Part shown: in pieces, positions 55,985 to 64,000 of the stretch
Position numbering within the stretch: the first letter of the stretch is position 1
Layout of the letters: every line of letters begins with the position of its first letter
DNA from: Phycisphaerae bacterium
GTDB taxonomy: Bacteria; Chloroflexota; Anaerolineae; 4572-78; J111
NCBI GenBank assembly: GCA_028285035.1
Contig: JANQQF010000182.1
Span: 30,010 to 94,009 of the forward strand
Direction: 5' to 3'
Length of the DNA: 64,000 bases
Position numbers and translations under genes: made by a program
The notes under the pieces: generated by a model
Seen by the model: the letters and a program-made list of their open reading frames with translations, nothing else
What the model was told of the DNA's origin: nothing
The model's database searches: none

Positions 55985-57856
55985 ATGATGAAAACGCTAC
56001 ACCAATCGCTCATAGATTATGATCTAGCTTTATTAAAAGCAATAGCCGACTGCCGAGGCATCCCCCTTGATACTGAGAGTAAGCGTGAGGCCATTACTAT
56101 AATGGAAGCAGCTTTATTATCCCCAGCAGCCATTGCTATCGTCATTGATGATTTACTGGAAGAAGAGGAAGAAGCCTTTCAATTTTTACTCGACCATGAT
56201 GGTCACATTGAAGGCGCTCGCTTTACTCGGCAATTTGGGGTAATTCGCCAAATGGGACCCGCCCGGCTTGCTCGAGAGCAACCGTGGCAAAAGGCGATTA
56301 ATCCGGCTGAAGGCTTATGGTATAAAGGACTTATATTCAAAACCTTTCATAATACACTCCAAGGGAATAGTGAGATTGTTTACATTCCAACGGATTATCT
56401 ATCTTTACTTACCCCACCATCCTTACAAATTGAGATTGATACACAAAGGCAGCCAAATCTAATTGAACAACAATCACCTGATGATGAAGCTAGTAATTCA
56501 GCCAAAATATTCAGATTCCCCGCACGTGATAAGTCATCACTTGACCAAAATTTTCAAACCGCTGAAATTACAACATCTTCACCTCAAAGTAAAAATGCTG
56601 GGAAATTACCATACCCAACTCTAACTCAAGCACCAACCCAGATTATTTCTGGTCAAGATCGCCTCCGGGAAAGCATGTTTAGTTTGCTTGTTTACCTGCA
56701 AACCCATCCTATTCGCCTCAACAATGACGGTCAATTACCCACGGAAACTCGGAATACACTCATTGCTCAATTACCTTCTGCCCCCTACTCAAACTACCTT
56801 TTATCAAATGAACTCGATTTACTGTTGCATCTTGGTGAACGTACCCAATTTCTAAATGTAAAACATGGCCGTATAAAACCCGAACGTGACTCTACTCGTA
56901 TGTGGCTCCAGGCTAATGAAGCTGAACAACGACAGCATTTACAAAATACTTGGCGAGCTGACCCAACTTGGAATGATTTATGGCATGTACCAGGATTAGT
57001 TCCTCAACCAACTGGGTGGGAAAATAGCCCTCTATTGGCTCGATCCAAAATTTTGGGATATCTAGCTCAGGCTGAGGTTCCAATCGGCGCTTGGCTCTCA
57101 CTTGACAGTTTTGTCGCTGCAATAAAGCGGCTTGATCCAGATTTTCAACGCCCTAATGGCGATTACACAAGTTGGTATATTTCTGATACTTCAGGTAACT
57201 CACTGATGGGCTTTGAGCATTGGGATCAAGTTGAAGGCGCATTAATTCGATACCTAATAACTCAAACTTTGTTATTCCTGGGAGTCGTTGACATTGGCAC
57301 AGCATCCAAAACTGCAATGCCCAGCAGTTTCCGCCTTAATGGGGCTGGACACGCATTTTTAACTGGTACGGAGCAAGAAACCCAGCCCAAAAAACCCCTT
57401 TTCTTACGAGTTGGTCAAAACTTTAAAGTGCAAGTACCTTATCGGGTCAGCCTGTATGATCGCTTTCAATTAGCTCGATTTGCGGAGTTAGACCGTCGCG
57501 AAGAAAATCGGACAATCTACCAAATAACACAGAGCAGTATGGGACGCGCTTTACGAAATGGTGTAACAGCCGATCAAATTGTGGCATTTCTAGCTCGTGC
57601 AACCAATAATCAAACGCCACTAAAAATAGTCGAAACATTACGTGTGTGGGGGACACGTCAAGGCACAGCGTATCTAGACCGAGTAACCTTGTTACGCCTA
57701 AAGCACGAAAATCAGCTCAAAGAGATAATGAAGCACCCAACACTAAAACCATTACTTGGCGAAGTTGTAGGTCCAACAGCAATTCTTGTTCCATCAGAGA
57801 ACACTTTGGAGATTCGGCGGATTCTTATTGAGTTAGGGTACTTAAATAGCGATTGA
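55985..57856 (+). CDS. Large hypothetical protein resembling helicase XPB/Ssl2 N-terminal-type proteins
   Basis: About 623 residues, soluble. The N-terminal third is helical (HQSLIDYDLALLKAIADCRGI, AALLSPAAIAIVIDDLLEEEEEAF) followed by a region on RFTRQFGVIRQMGPARLARE, the pattern of the 'helicase-associated' winged-helix proteins of Chloroflexota and Actinobacteria. The C-terminal end VGPTAILVPSENTLEIRRILIELGYL matches the same group. A low-complexity linker spans ~165-220. No Walker A, DEAD/DEAH or helicase motif VI is visible, so this is not itself a helicase. A start seven codons earlier is possible, but the promoter position favours 55985. Function unknown. Confidence 0.6.
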   Translation: MMKTLHQSLIDYDLALLKAIADCRGIPLDTESKREAITIMEAALLSPAAIAIVIDDLLEEEEEAFQFLLDHDGHIEGARFTRQFGVIRQMGPARLAREQPWQKAINPAEGLWYKGLIFKTFHNTLQGNSEIVYIPTDYLSLLTPPSLQIEIDTQRQPNLIEQQSPDDEASNSAKIFRFPARDKSSLDQNFQTAEITTSSPQSKNAGKLPYPTLTQAPTQIISGQDRLRESMFSLLVYLQTHPIRLNNDGQLPTETRNTLIAQLPSAPYSNYLLSNELDLLLHLGERTQFLNVKHGRIKPERDSTRMWLQANEAEQRQHLQNTWRADPTWNDLWHVPGLVPQPTGWENSPLLARSKILGYLAQAEVPIGAWLSLDSFVAAIKRLDPDFQRPNGDYTSWYISDTSGNSLMGFEHWDQVEGALIRYLITQTLLFLGVVDIGTASKTAMPSSFRLNGAGHAFLTGTEQETQPKKPLFLRVGQNFKVQVPYRVSLYDRFQLARFAELDRREENRTIYQITQSSMGRALRNGVTADQIVAFLARATNNQTPLKIVETLRVWGTRQGTAYLDRVTLLRLKHENQLKEIMKHPTLKPLLGEVVGPTAILVPSENTLEIRRILIELGYLNSD

Positions 57857-57863
57857 TACAGAT

Positions 57864-58256
57864 CTATAGACTCCAGGTTATCGGGGTAGCCAGTTCGACG
57901 CTATTTCCAGCAGGGTCCCGAAAGTAGAGAGAATACCCACCAGAGGGCCAGGTCACTTCTTGTTCAATCTCAACTTTATGTTGTTGCAAATGATCTCGCC
58001 AATCATCAATTTTATCTTTGGCCATTGCAAAAGAAACGTGTCCTGGTCCCTGCGCCCCATGCGTTGGTACATCACCTGGTTTAACAGTCTCGGCTGGGTT
58101 AAACAACAAAAAAACACCCTGACCGCATCGAAAAAAAACGTGTCGATTTTCAGCCCGAGAAAATTTGACCAATCCTAAAACATCTCGATAAAAGGCTTCG
58201 GCGACATCTAAATCATCAACATATAAACAAGTTTCCAGAATATGATTTACGTGCAT
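57864..58256 (-). CDS. VOC family (glyoxalase/dioxygenase-fold) protein
   Basis: A 130-residue vicinal-oxygen-chelate fold protein: NHILETCLYVDDLDVAEAFYRDVLGL at the start, GQGVFLLF in the first module, GHVSFAMAKDKIDDW opening the second, and SLYFRDPAGNSVELATP at the end. The likely metal ligands are His4, His in PGHVSF and the C-terminal Glu. Members include glyoxalase I, antibiotic-resistance and dioxygenase proteins; the substrate is undetermined. Its stop is seven bases from that of the upstream convergent gene. Confidence 0.88.
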   Translation of the reverse strand: MHVNHILETCLYVDDLDVAEAFYRDVLGLVKFSRAENRHVFFRCGQGVFLLFNPAETVKPGDVPTHGAQGPGHVSFAMAKDKIDDWRDHLQQHKVEIEQEVTWPSGGYSLYFRDPAGNSVELATPITWSL

Positions 58257-58318
58257 AACATCCTTCCAAATTTCTAATAAATTTAATTAAATTATGTCAA
58301 CTTGAACTTTTCAGTAAC

Positions 58319-58347
58319 TTTACAGTTGTTCAACGGTGTGGTATACT
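58319..58347 (+). promoter_or_regulatory. Promoter of the 58.4-64 kb operon
   Basis: TTTACA (58319-58324), 17-base spacer ending TGTGG, TATACT (58342-58347), 47 bases before the first ATG. Confidence 0.65.
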
Positions 58348-58393
58348 TTTACATTACATAAATAGGCAAACTTTGTCTAATTTAGGCTAATAA

Positions 58394-58723
58394 ATGACCA
58401 GCAAAATTGATACGACTCAATTAATTGCAAAAAAAATTCAAGATTTAGGTCTTACGGCAACAGCCGTTTTTTTACTGGAAGCTCACAAACCGTTATCATT
58501 TTTGGGTAGCCAGTTTCTGCTTGTTGCTCAACCGACACTTAATTTATTCTTACCCCATAACATCACAGCAAATACTATCAATCTATTATCAAATCCAACC
58601 GAACTGGAAACCTTGATCAAACTATTAGAAGCGCCCCAATCAAAAACTAAGTCTAACGAAATAGTAGACCCTCAACCTGAGAAAATCAATACATCAATGG
58701 CAAAGAAAGTAGGACGTTTATAG
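58394..58723 (+). CDS. Hypothetical protein, first gene of the zinc-ribbon/DWL operon
   Basis: A 109-residue protein. The first ~80 residues are hydrophobic-alternating and probably alpha/beta (TAVFLLEAHKPLSFLGSQFLLVA, NLFLPHNI), the remainder is charged and probably disordered (NEIVDPQPEKIN). No signal peptide is obvious. It overlaps the next start by one base (TAGTG), so translation is coupled. Small proteins at the head of DUF6754-type clusters are seen in Chloroflexota, but no function is known to me. Confidence 0.6.
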   Translation: MTSKIDTTQLIAKKIQDLGLTATAVFLLEAHKPLSFLGSQFLLVAQPTLNLFLPHNITANTINLLSNPTELETLIKLLEAPQSKTKSNEIVDPQPEKINTSMAKKVGRL

Positions 58724-59445
58724 TGGACACAGTTGCTATAGCTTTTGTTTTCTTACTGATTTTTGTGGCCATTCTTATCATTGCCACATATCGAATTAGA
58801 CAAGGCCGTATCCCAGAGCTAAGACAAATCCAGGCCTATCAAGATTTACAACAGTTAAGCAGTCAGGCGACTGAAACTGGCCAGCCGATACATTTGTCAT
58901 TAGGTGTTGGTGGGGTTACAAATCAAACAACTGCAGATAGCTTGGCAGGCTTAACTATTCTTGATTATTTTTCGGAACAAAGCGCCGCAACGGATACCCC
59001 TCCACTTGTCTCAGTCGCTGACCCAACCTTAATGTTAATGGCCAAAAATGTAAGTCATCGAAATAATCCACAAATCAATGATGATAATGTCCAGTGGATT
59101 GCCCCTCAACCATCTGCCTACGCGGCAGGGGTAATGAATCTGGTCCATCGTGAAAAAAATGCAGCAAATGTCTTAGTCGGTCATTTTGGGGACGAATACC
59201 TTCTTATCGGGGAAGCGGCTACTCGACAAGATGGCGAGCATATTGGTGGCAGTAGCGTACCCAGCACACTCCCTTTTATTTATGCTTCGGCCAAGGAGAC
59301 TTTAATTGGTGAAGAAATTTATGTAGCCGGAGCTTATCTGCAAAAAAAGCCTTTCCATTTAGCCAGTTTAATTGCCCAAGACACATTACGCTCTATAATC
59401 TTCTGGGTAATTTTGCTTGGTATTCTATTGCAAACGGTTTCGTGA
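58723..59445 (+). CDS. DUF6754-like membrane-anchored protein
   Basis: A 240-residue protein with a GTG start overlapping the upstream stop. An N-terminal membrane helix (~3-23) is followed by a soluble domain with IHLSLGVGGVTNQTTADSLAGL, the signature-like phrase of DUF6754 proteins, and a second helix at the C-terminus (~222-239). The pattern GGSSVPSTLPFIYASAKETLIGEEIYVAGAYL (segment ~186-215) is also typical. Function unknown; membership in a four-gene unit suggests an envelope-associated complex with the next two products. Confidence 0.65.
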   Translation: MDTVAIAFVFLLIFVAILIIATYRIRQGRIPELRQIQAYQDLQQLSSQATETGQPIHLSLGVGGVTNQTTADSLAGLTILDYFSEQSAATDTPPLVSVADPTLMLMAKNVSHRNNPQINDDNVQWIAPQPSAYAAGVMNLVHREKNAANVLVGHFGDEYLLIGEAATRQDGEHIGGSSVPSTLPFIYASAKETLIGEEIYVAGAYLQKKPFHLASLIAQDTLRSIIFWVILLGILLQTVS

Positions 59446-59455
59446 ATTAAATTAA

Positions 59456-60118
59456 ATGATTGCTATGCAGCGAATTAGAATTTATATTGTTACAACGATT
59501 GCAGTCCTCATTGGCTTTCTGATGTTAGCACATCTATTTGCAACGGAAACTGGCGTCATATTGGGAAGTACTGAACTTGCTGAGCGACTTAACAATGTTG
59601 GCAGTGTATTACTGGGTACAACCCAAATCGTTGTAACGTTTGCCCTTATTCTAGGTTTTGTGAATGTCGCCAATGTACATATTGGTCGTATTCGCCAAAA
59701 AGCACCAGATTTTATATACAGCATTGTATTACTAGTTTCATTTCTTTTAACACTATTAGTCGGTCTTGGTGGACCAACGGCTGCTGGGTCACGTTTTATC
59801 TTTGAATTCATCTTACAACCGTTAGAGTCGACACTTTTTGCTTTATTAGCTTTATTTATTGCTTCGGCAGCATTCCGTGCCTTTAAAATCCATAATCTTG
59901 AGACTTTTATATTCGTTGTTTTTGCCTGGATTGTATTATTGGGCCAAGTGCCAGTATTGCTCTATCTAGGAGACCAAATTCCTCAAATTGCAGAATGGGT
60001 TTTAACTGTTCCAACTTTAGCTGGGGTTCGAGGTATCATATTAGGCGTAGCCTTAGGGACTATTGCCACTGGTCTCAGAATTTTACTTGGAGTCGAACGG
60101 CCATATGCCAGTGAGTAG
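59456..60118 (+). CDS. Six-helix membrane protein
   Basis: A 220-residue protein with about six transmembrane helices (for example YIVTTIAVLIGFLMLAHLF, TTQIVVTFALILGFVNVAN, FIYSIVLLVSFLLTLLVG). Short basic loops (HIGRIRQKAPD) are on the cytoplasmic side. No catalytic or transport motif recognised. A second ATG three codons downstream is possible. It lies ten bases after the DUF6754-like gene and 11 before the zinc-ribbon gene, clearly within the operon. Confidence 0.65.
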   Translation: MIAMQRIRIYIVTTIAVLIGFLMLAHLFATETGVILGSTELAERLNNVGSVLLGTTQIVVTFALILGFVNVANVHIGRIRQKAPDFIYSIVLLVSFLLTLLVGLGGPTAAGSRFIFEFILQPLESTLFALLALFIASAAFRAFKIHNLETFIFVVFAWIVLLGQVPVLLYLGDQIPQIAEWVLTVPTLAGVRGIILGVALGTIATGLRILLGVERPYASE

Positions 60119-60129
60119 GGTAAGTGTAA

Positions 60130-63100
60130 ATGGTTAAATGCCAAAATTGCGGCACAAACAACCGAGATAATGCAACTGAATGTAGTCAATGTCAACAGCC
60201 ATTGACAAAAACACCAGCCACTGTCATTGAGCAAATACCAACCTGGCTTATTATGCTTTTGGCCAAATATGGTGAAGAAGCTGGACGCATTGTTGGTCTC
60301 GAAGAAATACCCGATCCTGAAGTTGAACTCCGAACGGATGCAACCGAAGAATTTGTTGTTTCCAGCCTTTTAGACAATATGGCCGATAGTGACACATCCT
60401 CTCTCTCTGATGAAAGCTTTAGTTCGGTCGAATGGGGTTCACCTCAAGCAGATGAGGGGGGGATCGATAATATTTTGAGTGCAATGGATGTCCCTGTACC
60501 CCATCAGCGAAATCCTGCCCCCCCCCACACACAAGTTCCACAACAACCACAATATCCCGAGGCTCCTCAATATGACGAGCCTCAATACAATGAGCCTTCT
60601 TCAATCCCTGGCAATTATCCGCCTCAGTATGATGAGCCTGTTCAAGACTGGATGGGTGACAGTTACGACCCACCACCTGTTGCACAGCCAGCCTACCCAC
60701 CACAGCCAGCAACGCCAGATGAGACGGTGCCAGATTGGATTAGCGATACCTTTGATCCACCTCAAGATATTCCGATGCCTACCGTTGAGTTGCCACCTCA
60801 GTCGGCTATTCCTGACGAAAGCGTTCCTGATTGGATTAGTGACACTTTTGATCCACCTCAGGATACTCCTATACCTGCAACGCCCCCCCCTCCATCGCAA
60901 CAATCTGCTGTTCCCGATGAGGAGGTTCCAGACTGGTTGAGTCAAGCTCTGGATGCACCTGTTCCAGATACACCCATTGTTCAACAGCCTCCTACATCGC
61001 CAATAGCCGAAACAGATGAAGCCTTGGATTGGTTAGCAGATACAACAACCCCTGAAATCACTCCCACACATTCCGAAGCCGCTCCTGTCACTGAAGACAC
61101 CAATATACCTGATTGGCTGAATGATCCAGCACCATCTGTGTCAACTGCCGCACCAAGGCCAACACCCGATACCTCAAACGTACCAGACTGGCTACAAGAA
61201 TCCACTTCTGATTATGATAATAGTTTTGCATCCCCTACGACGGCAGCACCAACTCAACCAACCGGAAATGCTCCAGATTGGCTGAATGAAGGGCTTGATG
61301 ATCTAAATCCAATTCAAGTCACGCCTCATACAGCTACATCCGAACCATCTACACTTGATGTTCTCCCGCCTGAGTCACTCCAGCCCACAGAACCACAGGG
61401 GGAACTGCCAAGCGACCAAAGTAATGATTGGCTATCTGGTCTACGAGCAGCCGTTCCTGATGAAGCTACCTCAGATGTTTCAGAGCCATTAACTGAACAG
61501 GATGAAGAAGTCATTGATTTTACAATCCCAGATTGGATATCAAATACACCCGATAGTCCAGTCGATGAGGTAGCAGGTGCTGAGCCATCTGACTCTCCAT
61601 CTATTGATGAGACACCTACCGAAATCCCAGATTGGCTGAAATCCGATGACACCTCAGACGCACCGCTTCCTGATTTGCCTCAAACTCAATCCGAGATGCC
61701 TGACTGGCTCAATGACCCTGCTCCGGCTGAACCTGTGGCCGACTTACCCACTGAGGAGGTACCAACCCAAATCCCGGATTGGCTGAAATCCGATGACACG
61801 CCAGACGCACCGCTTCCTGATTTGCCTCAAACTCAATCTAACCTACCTGTCGATGATACTCCCACCCAAATCCCAGATTGGCTGAAATCCGATGATACTC
61901 TGGACGAGCCGCTCCCTGACCTACCTCAAACTCAATCCGAAATACCTGACTGGCTTAACGCCCCTACTCCTGCTGAACCCGTTGCTGACCTGCCCGTCGA
62001 TGACACTCCTACTACAATCCCAGATTGGTTAAAATCTGACGACACTTCGGACGAGCCGCTTTCTGATTTACCTCAAACTCAATCCGAGATGCCTGACTGG
62101 CTCAATGACCCTGCTCCGGCTGAGCCTGTGGCCAACCTACCCACTGAGGAGGTACCAACCGAAATCCCGGATTGGCTGAAATCCGATGATACTCTGGACG
62201 AGCCGCCCTCTGATGCATCTCAAGTAACAGAGGCCCAATCTCCTACATCATCAAATGAGGATTCTTCAGTGTGGGTTGATGTTACTCAAATTCAGGAGCC
62301 ACCTACTAACGAATTAGGTCTTACAGAGCCTGAAACTCCCGCTGCAGACATACCAGAAACAGATACCTCTGTACCATCACAACGTCGCAGCGGGTTATCT
62401 GCCAAATTAACAAAAAAACCAACTGAACAATCTGAGTCAACCCATGATTGGTTATCTGGTTTACGACAAGCTGATTCTGAAACTGAACCGCCTGCTAAGG
62501 GACAGACAGACAATCTTGAGTGGTTGACAGAGGCTTCAGATGTAGCAGAATCCGAACTAAGTGAACCTGCTAAACCGGATAGAGTGCCAGTGATTGAAGA
62601 TGATGACACCCCTGAATGGTTGACAAATACGCCTTCGATTACCGGGCCACTCAAAGAAGAGGATATGCCAGATTGGTTGACTGCTCTGCCTCAGGCCCAG
62701 GATCTACCTACAACAGCAGATTTACAAATCCCCGCTTGGTTAGAAGAAGCACCTGAGTCGATTGATGATGCACTTGAGGAAACTGCAGCAATTGAACCTG
62801 AAACACCCGATTGGCTAACTGATTTACCGCAAGCAGAGGATACCTCCTCAGGTAATGAGCAACCTGATATACCGATTTGGCTGGCTGATATGTTCCCCCC
62901 TGAGGAAGATATGCCGCCTCTGGCCGAAACTGAACCAGAAGCCCCGGCTTGGCTCGCTGATTTGACATCAAGTGACAAACCAGACGAAACAGACAGCGAT
63001 ACCATCGAAGCAGAAGCCCCTCTTGATATACCCAATTGGTTGACAGAGACACCTAAAGATACTGAGGGGTCACTCACTGAAACAGGTGCAGACATCTCAC

Positions 63101-64000
63101 CAGAAACTGAGATGCCTGCTTGGTTAGCTGATGTTGATGATGTTGAAGAAACTCAAACTGAACAAGAATTAATTCCTGATCCTTCATCGCAACAAGAGGA
63201 TAATAATCTGGATTGGATGGCTGGTCTGCGGCAACAAGCGAGCGTGCAACCATTTGAAGAGCCTACGATCGCTGACACGCCCTCTGCCCAAGTTGAGGAT
63301 GAAATCGAAATACCATCATGGCTAACCGAGACTGATTCACCCTCGACTGTATCAGTCGTGTCCGAGGCGGAAATGCCCGATACGCCCGACTGGCTCACTG
63401 ACCTCCCTCCAGATCCGCACACTGGGCCACTTGACGCATCCGAGCCTGCTGCCCAAGAAACCCAAGCCGACGAAGCTTCCGATCTCCCCTCTTGGTTGGC
63501 AGAAACTGACGAAACACTGACTGAACCAACTGTGTCCGAGGCGGAAGCACCCGAGACACCAGACTGGCTCACGGACTTGCCTCAAGCTCCTCACACCGGA
63601 CCGCTTGATATACCTGAGCCTGCTGCCCAAGAAAATCAGGCCGATGAAGATTCCGATACCCCCCCTTGGCTGGTGGGAACCGATGAGTCATCGCCTGAAC
63701 TAGCCGTGTCTGAAACTGAAGAACCAGACACACTGGACGGGCTGACCGAGCCTGATGCACCATCGCCTGAACCAGCCGTGTCCGAGGCTGGAGCACCCGA
63801 GACACCAGACTGGCTCACGGACTTGCCTCAAGCTCCTCACACCGGGCCACTTGACGCACCCGAGCCTGCTGTCCAGGAAACCCAAGCCGACGAAGCTTCG
63901 GACCTCCCCCCTTGGTTGGCGGAGACTGATGCACCATCGCCTGAACCAGCCGTGTCCAAAACTGAAGAACCAGACACACCAGACTGGCTCACGGACTTGC
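60130..64000 (+). CDS. Zinc-ribbon protein with dozens of 'DWL' motifs (3' end outside window)
   Basis: An open frame of 1290 codons without a stop, running past the window end. It starts KCQNCGTNNRD...CSQCQQP, a zinc ribbon with two CxxC pairs (~4-23). After a short helical region (~40-95) it turns into a very acidic, Pro/Thr/Ser-rich, probably disordered chain. Embedded at intervals of roughly 20-50 residues are 35-40 copies of a short motif around PDWL (IPDWLKS, MPDWLND, PDWLTD, HDWLSG). Two sets of longer DNA-level repeats lie within it. An AGGGTAAG site precedes the ATG. The motif array looks like a multivalent binding platform for a partner that recognises Trp-Leu; the rest of the gene is needed to see whether a membrane or catalytic domain follows. 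Confidence 0.85.
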   Translation, partial: MVKCQNCGTNNRDNATECSQCQQPLTKTPATVIEQIPTWLIMLLAKYGEEAGRIVGLEEIPDPEVELRTDATEEFVVSSLLDNMADSDTSSLSDESFSSVEWGSPQADEGGIDNILSAMDVPVPHQRNPAPPHTQVPQQPQYPEAPQYDEPQYNEPSSIPGNYPPQYDEPVQDWMGDSYDPPPVAQPAYPPQPATPDETVPDWISDTFDPPQDIPMPTVELPPQSAIPDESVPDWISDTFDPPQDTPIPATPPPPSQQSAVPDEEVPDWLSQALDAPVPDTPIVQQPPTSPIAETDEALDWLADTTTPEITPTHSEAAPVTEDTNIPDWLNDPAPSVSTAAPRPTPDTSNVPDWLQESTSDYDNSFASPTTAAPTQPTGNAPDWLNEGLDDLNPIQVTPHTATSEPSTLDVLPPESLQPTEPQGELPSDQSNDWLSGLRAAVPDEATSDVSEPLTEQDEEVIDFTIPDWISNTPDSPVDEVAGAEPSDSPSIDETPTEIPDWLKSDDTSDAPLPDLPQTQSEMPDWLNDPAPAEPVADLPTEEVPTQIPDWLKSDDTPDAPLPDLPQTQSNLPVDDTPTQIPDWLKSDDTLDEPLPDLPQTQSEIPDWLNAPTPAEPVADLPVDDTPTTIPDWLKSDDTSDEPLSDLPQTQSEMPDWLNDPAPAEPVANLPTEEVPTEIPDWLKSDDTLDEPPSDASQVTEAQSPTSSNEDSSVWVDVTQIQEPPTNELGLTEPETPAADIPETDTSVPSQRRSGLSAKLTKKPTEQSESTHDWLSGLRQADSETEPPAKGQTDNLEWLTEASDVAESELSEPAKPDRVPVIEDDDTPEWLTNTPSITGPLKEEDMPDWLTALPQAQDLPTTADLQIPAWLEEAPESIDDALEETAAIEPETPDWLTDLPQAEDTSSGNEQPDIPIWLADMFPPEEDMPPLAETEPEAPAWLADLTSSDKPDETDSDTIEAEAPLDIPNWLTETPKDTEGSLTETGADISPETEMPAWLADVDDVEETQTEQELIPDPSSQQEDNNLDWMAGLRQQASVQPFEEPTIADTPSAQVEDEIEIPSWLTETDSPSTVSVVSEAEMPDTPDWLTDLPPDPHTGPLDASEPAAQETQADEASDLPSWLAETDETLTEPTVSEAEAPETPDWLTDLPQAPHTGPLDIPEPAAQENQADEDSDTPPWLVGTDESSPELAVSETEEPDTLDGLTEPDAPSPEPAVSEAGAPETPDWLTDLPQAPHTGPLDAPEPAVQETQADEASDLPPWLAETDAPSPEPAVSKTEEPDTPDWLTDL
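61624..62310 (+). repeat. 147-base coding repeats in the DWL gene
   Basis: The block starting ATCCC(A/G)GATTGG recurs at 61624, 61771, 61870, 62017 and 62164, giving intervals of 147, 99, 147 and 147 bases. All are whole codons (49 or 33), and the copies are nearly identical, indicating recent in-frame expansion. Confidence 0.85.
63388..64000 (+). repeat. 174/246-base coding repeats in the DWL gene
   Basis: The phrase GACTGGCTCAC with its flanks recurs with the TGG codon at 63391, 63565, 63811 and 63985, intervals 174, 246 and 174 bases (58, 82, 58 codons). This part is visibly richer in G+C than the rest of the window. Confidence 0.8.

Noticed and set aside
60192..63885. Long Ser/Val/Gly-rich minus-strand open frames
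   Set aside because: They are complements of the DWL repeats. The plus-strand frame is continuous from a proper start, has a zinc ribbon and fits the operon.
61624..64000. Mobile element or integron-like repeats
   Set aside because: The repeats are whole-codon units within a single reading frame, without inverted ends or target duplications.

Overview
The window reads as a chromosomal segment of a moderately AT-rich bacterium of the phylum Chloroflexota, probably Anaerolineae or a close relative. This is inferred from gene content and not from a marker gene: a CSLREA/beta-helix lipoprotein, paired V4R-domain proteins, a very long multi-GAF histidine kinase, an MglA-like GTPase beside a PATAN (DUF4388) protein, a DUF6754-like protein and a zinc-ribbon protein with dozens of 'DWL' motifs. 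No rRNA, tRNA, CRISPR array, prophage or insertion sequence was recognised.

Layout. 0-6 kb (minus strand): a giant secreted beta-helix lipoprotein and a GT-C mannosyltransferase-like membrane protein. 6.5-10.8 kb (plus): an activated-methyl-cycle cluster (adenosine kinase-like PfkB protein, ahcY, a small membrane protein, metK). 11-19 kb: a Schlafen/AlbA_2-type ATP-binding protein, a TIM-barrel isomerase-like protein, a GT-C-like membrane protein, a cNMP-binding/PH-domain membrane protein, a DUF4349 protein and a GIDE-like membrane protein. 19-27 kb: metallophosphoesterase, tsaE-tsaB-rimI (t6A tRNA modification and acetyltransferase), family-4 uracil-DNA glycosylase, an OLD-like ATPase with a broken DUF3226/TOPRIM-like partner, an acyl-CoA ligase and a quinone oxidoreductase. 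27-29 kb: small regulatory and pentapeptide proteins.

29-33.5 kb is the most interesting block. A RecB/Cas4-like PD-(D/E)XK nuclease, a HerA-type ATPase and a separate small HAS-barrel-like protein form one minus-strand operon. Directly upstream lies an XRE repressor plus ImmA/IrrE-type metalloprotease operon. Both operon promoters have a TTGACA-17-TATATT/TACACT architecture in which the -35 box lies inside the same 17-bp palindrome (TTGACTTGTCAAGTCAA or a one-base variant), and a third copy sits in the leader of the nuclease operon. I infer a protease-relieved repressor circuit, like IrrE/DdrO or ImmA/ImmR, controlling a HerA-nuclease DNA-processing machine.

33.7-51.3 kb: a site-2 protease, then a mostly minus-strand signalling island with two V4R proteins, two alpha/beta hydrolases (one lacking the nucleophilic serine), receiver proteins, two receiver-degenerate-GGDEF proteins, a 1635-residue multi-GAF kinase, a left-handed beta-helix acyltransferase-like protein, an MglA-like GTPase and a PATAN protein, interrupted by RNase D and a HAD phosphatase. 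51-64 kb: FtsH, a DUF368 transporter-like protein, MerR-like and YkvA-like proteins, a helicase-N-terminal-like protein without motor motifs, a VOC protein, and a four-gene plus-strand cluster ending in a zinc-ribbon/DWL-repeat protein that runs off the window.
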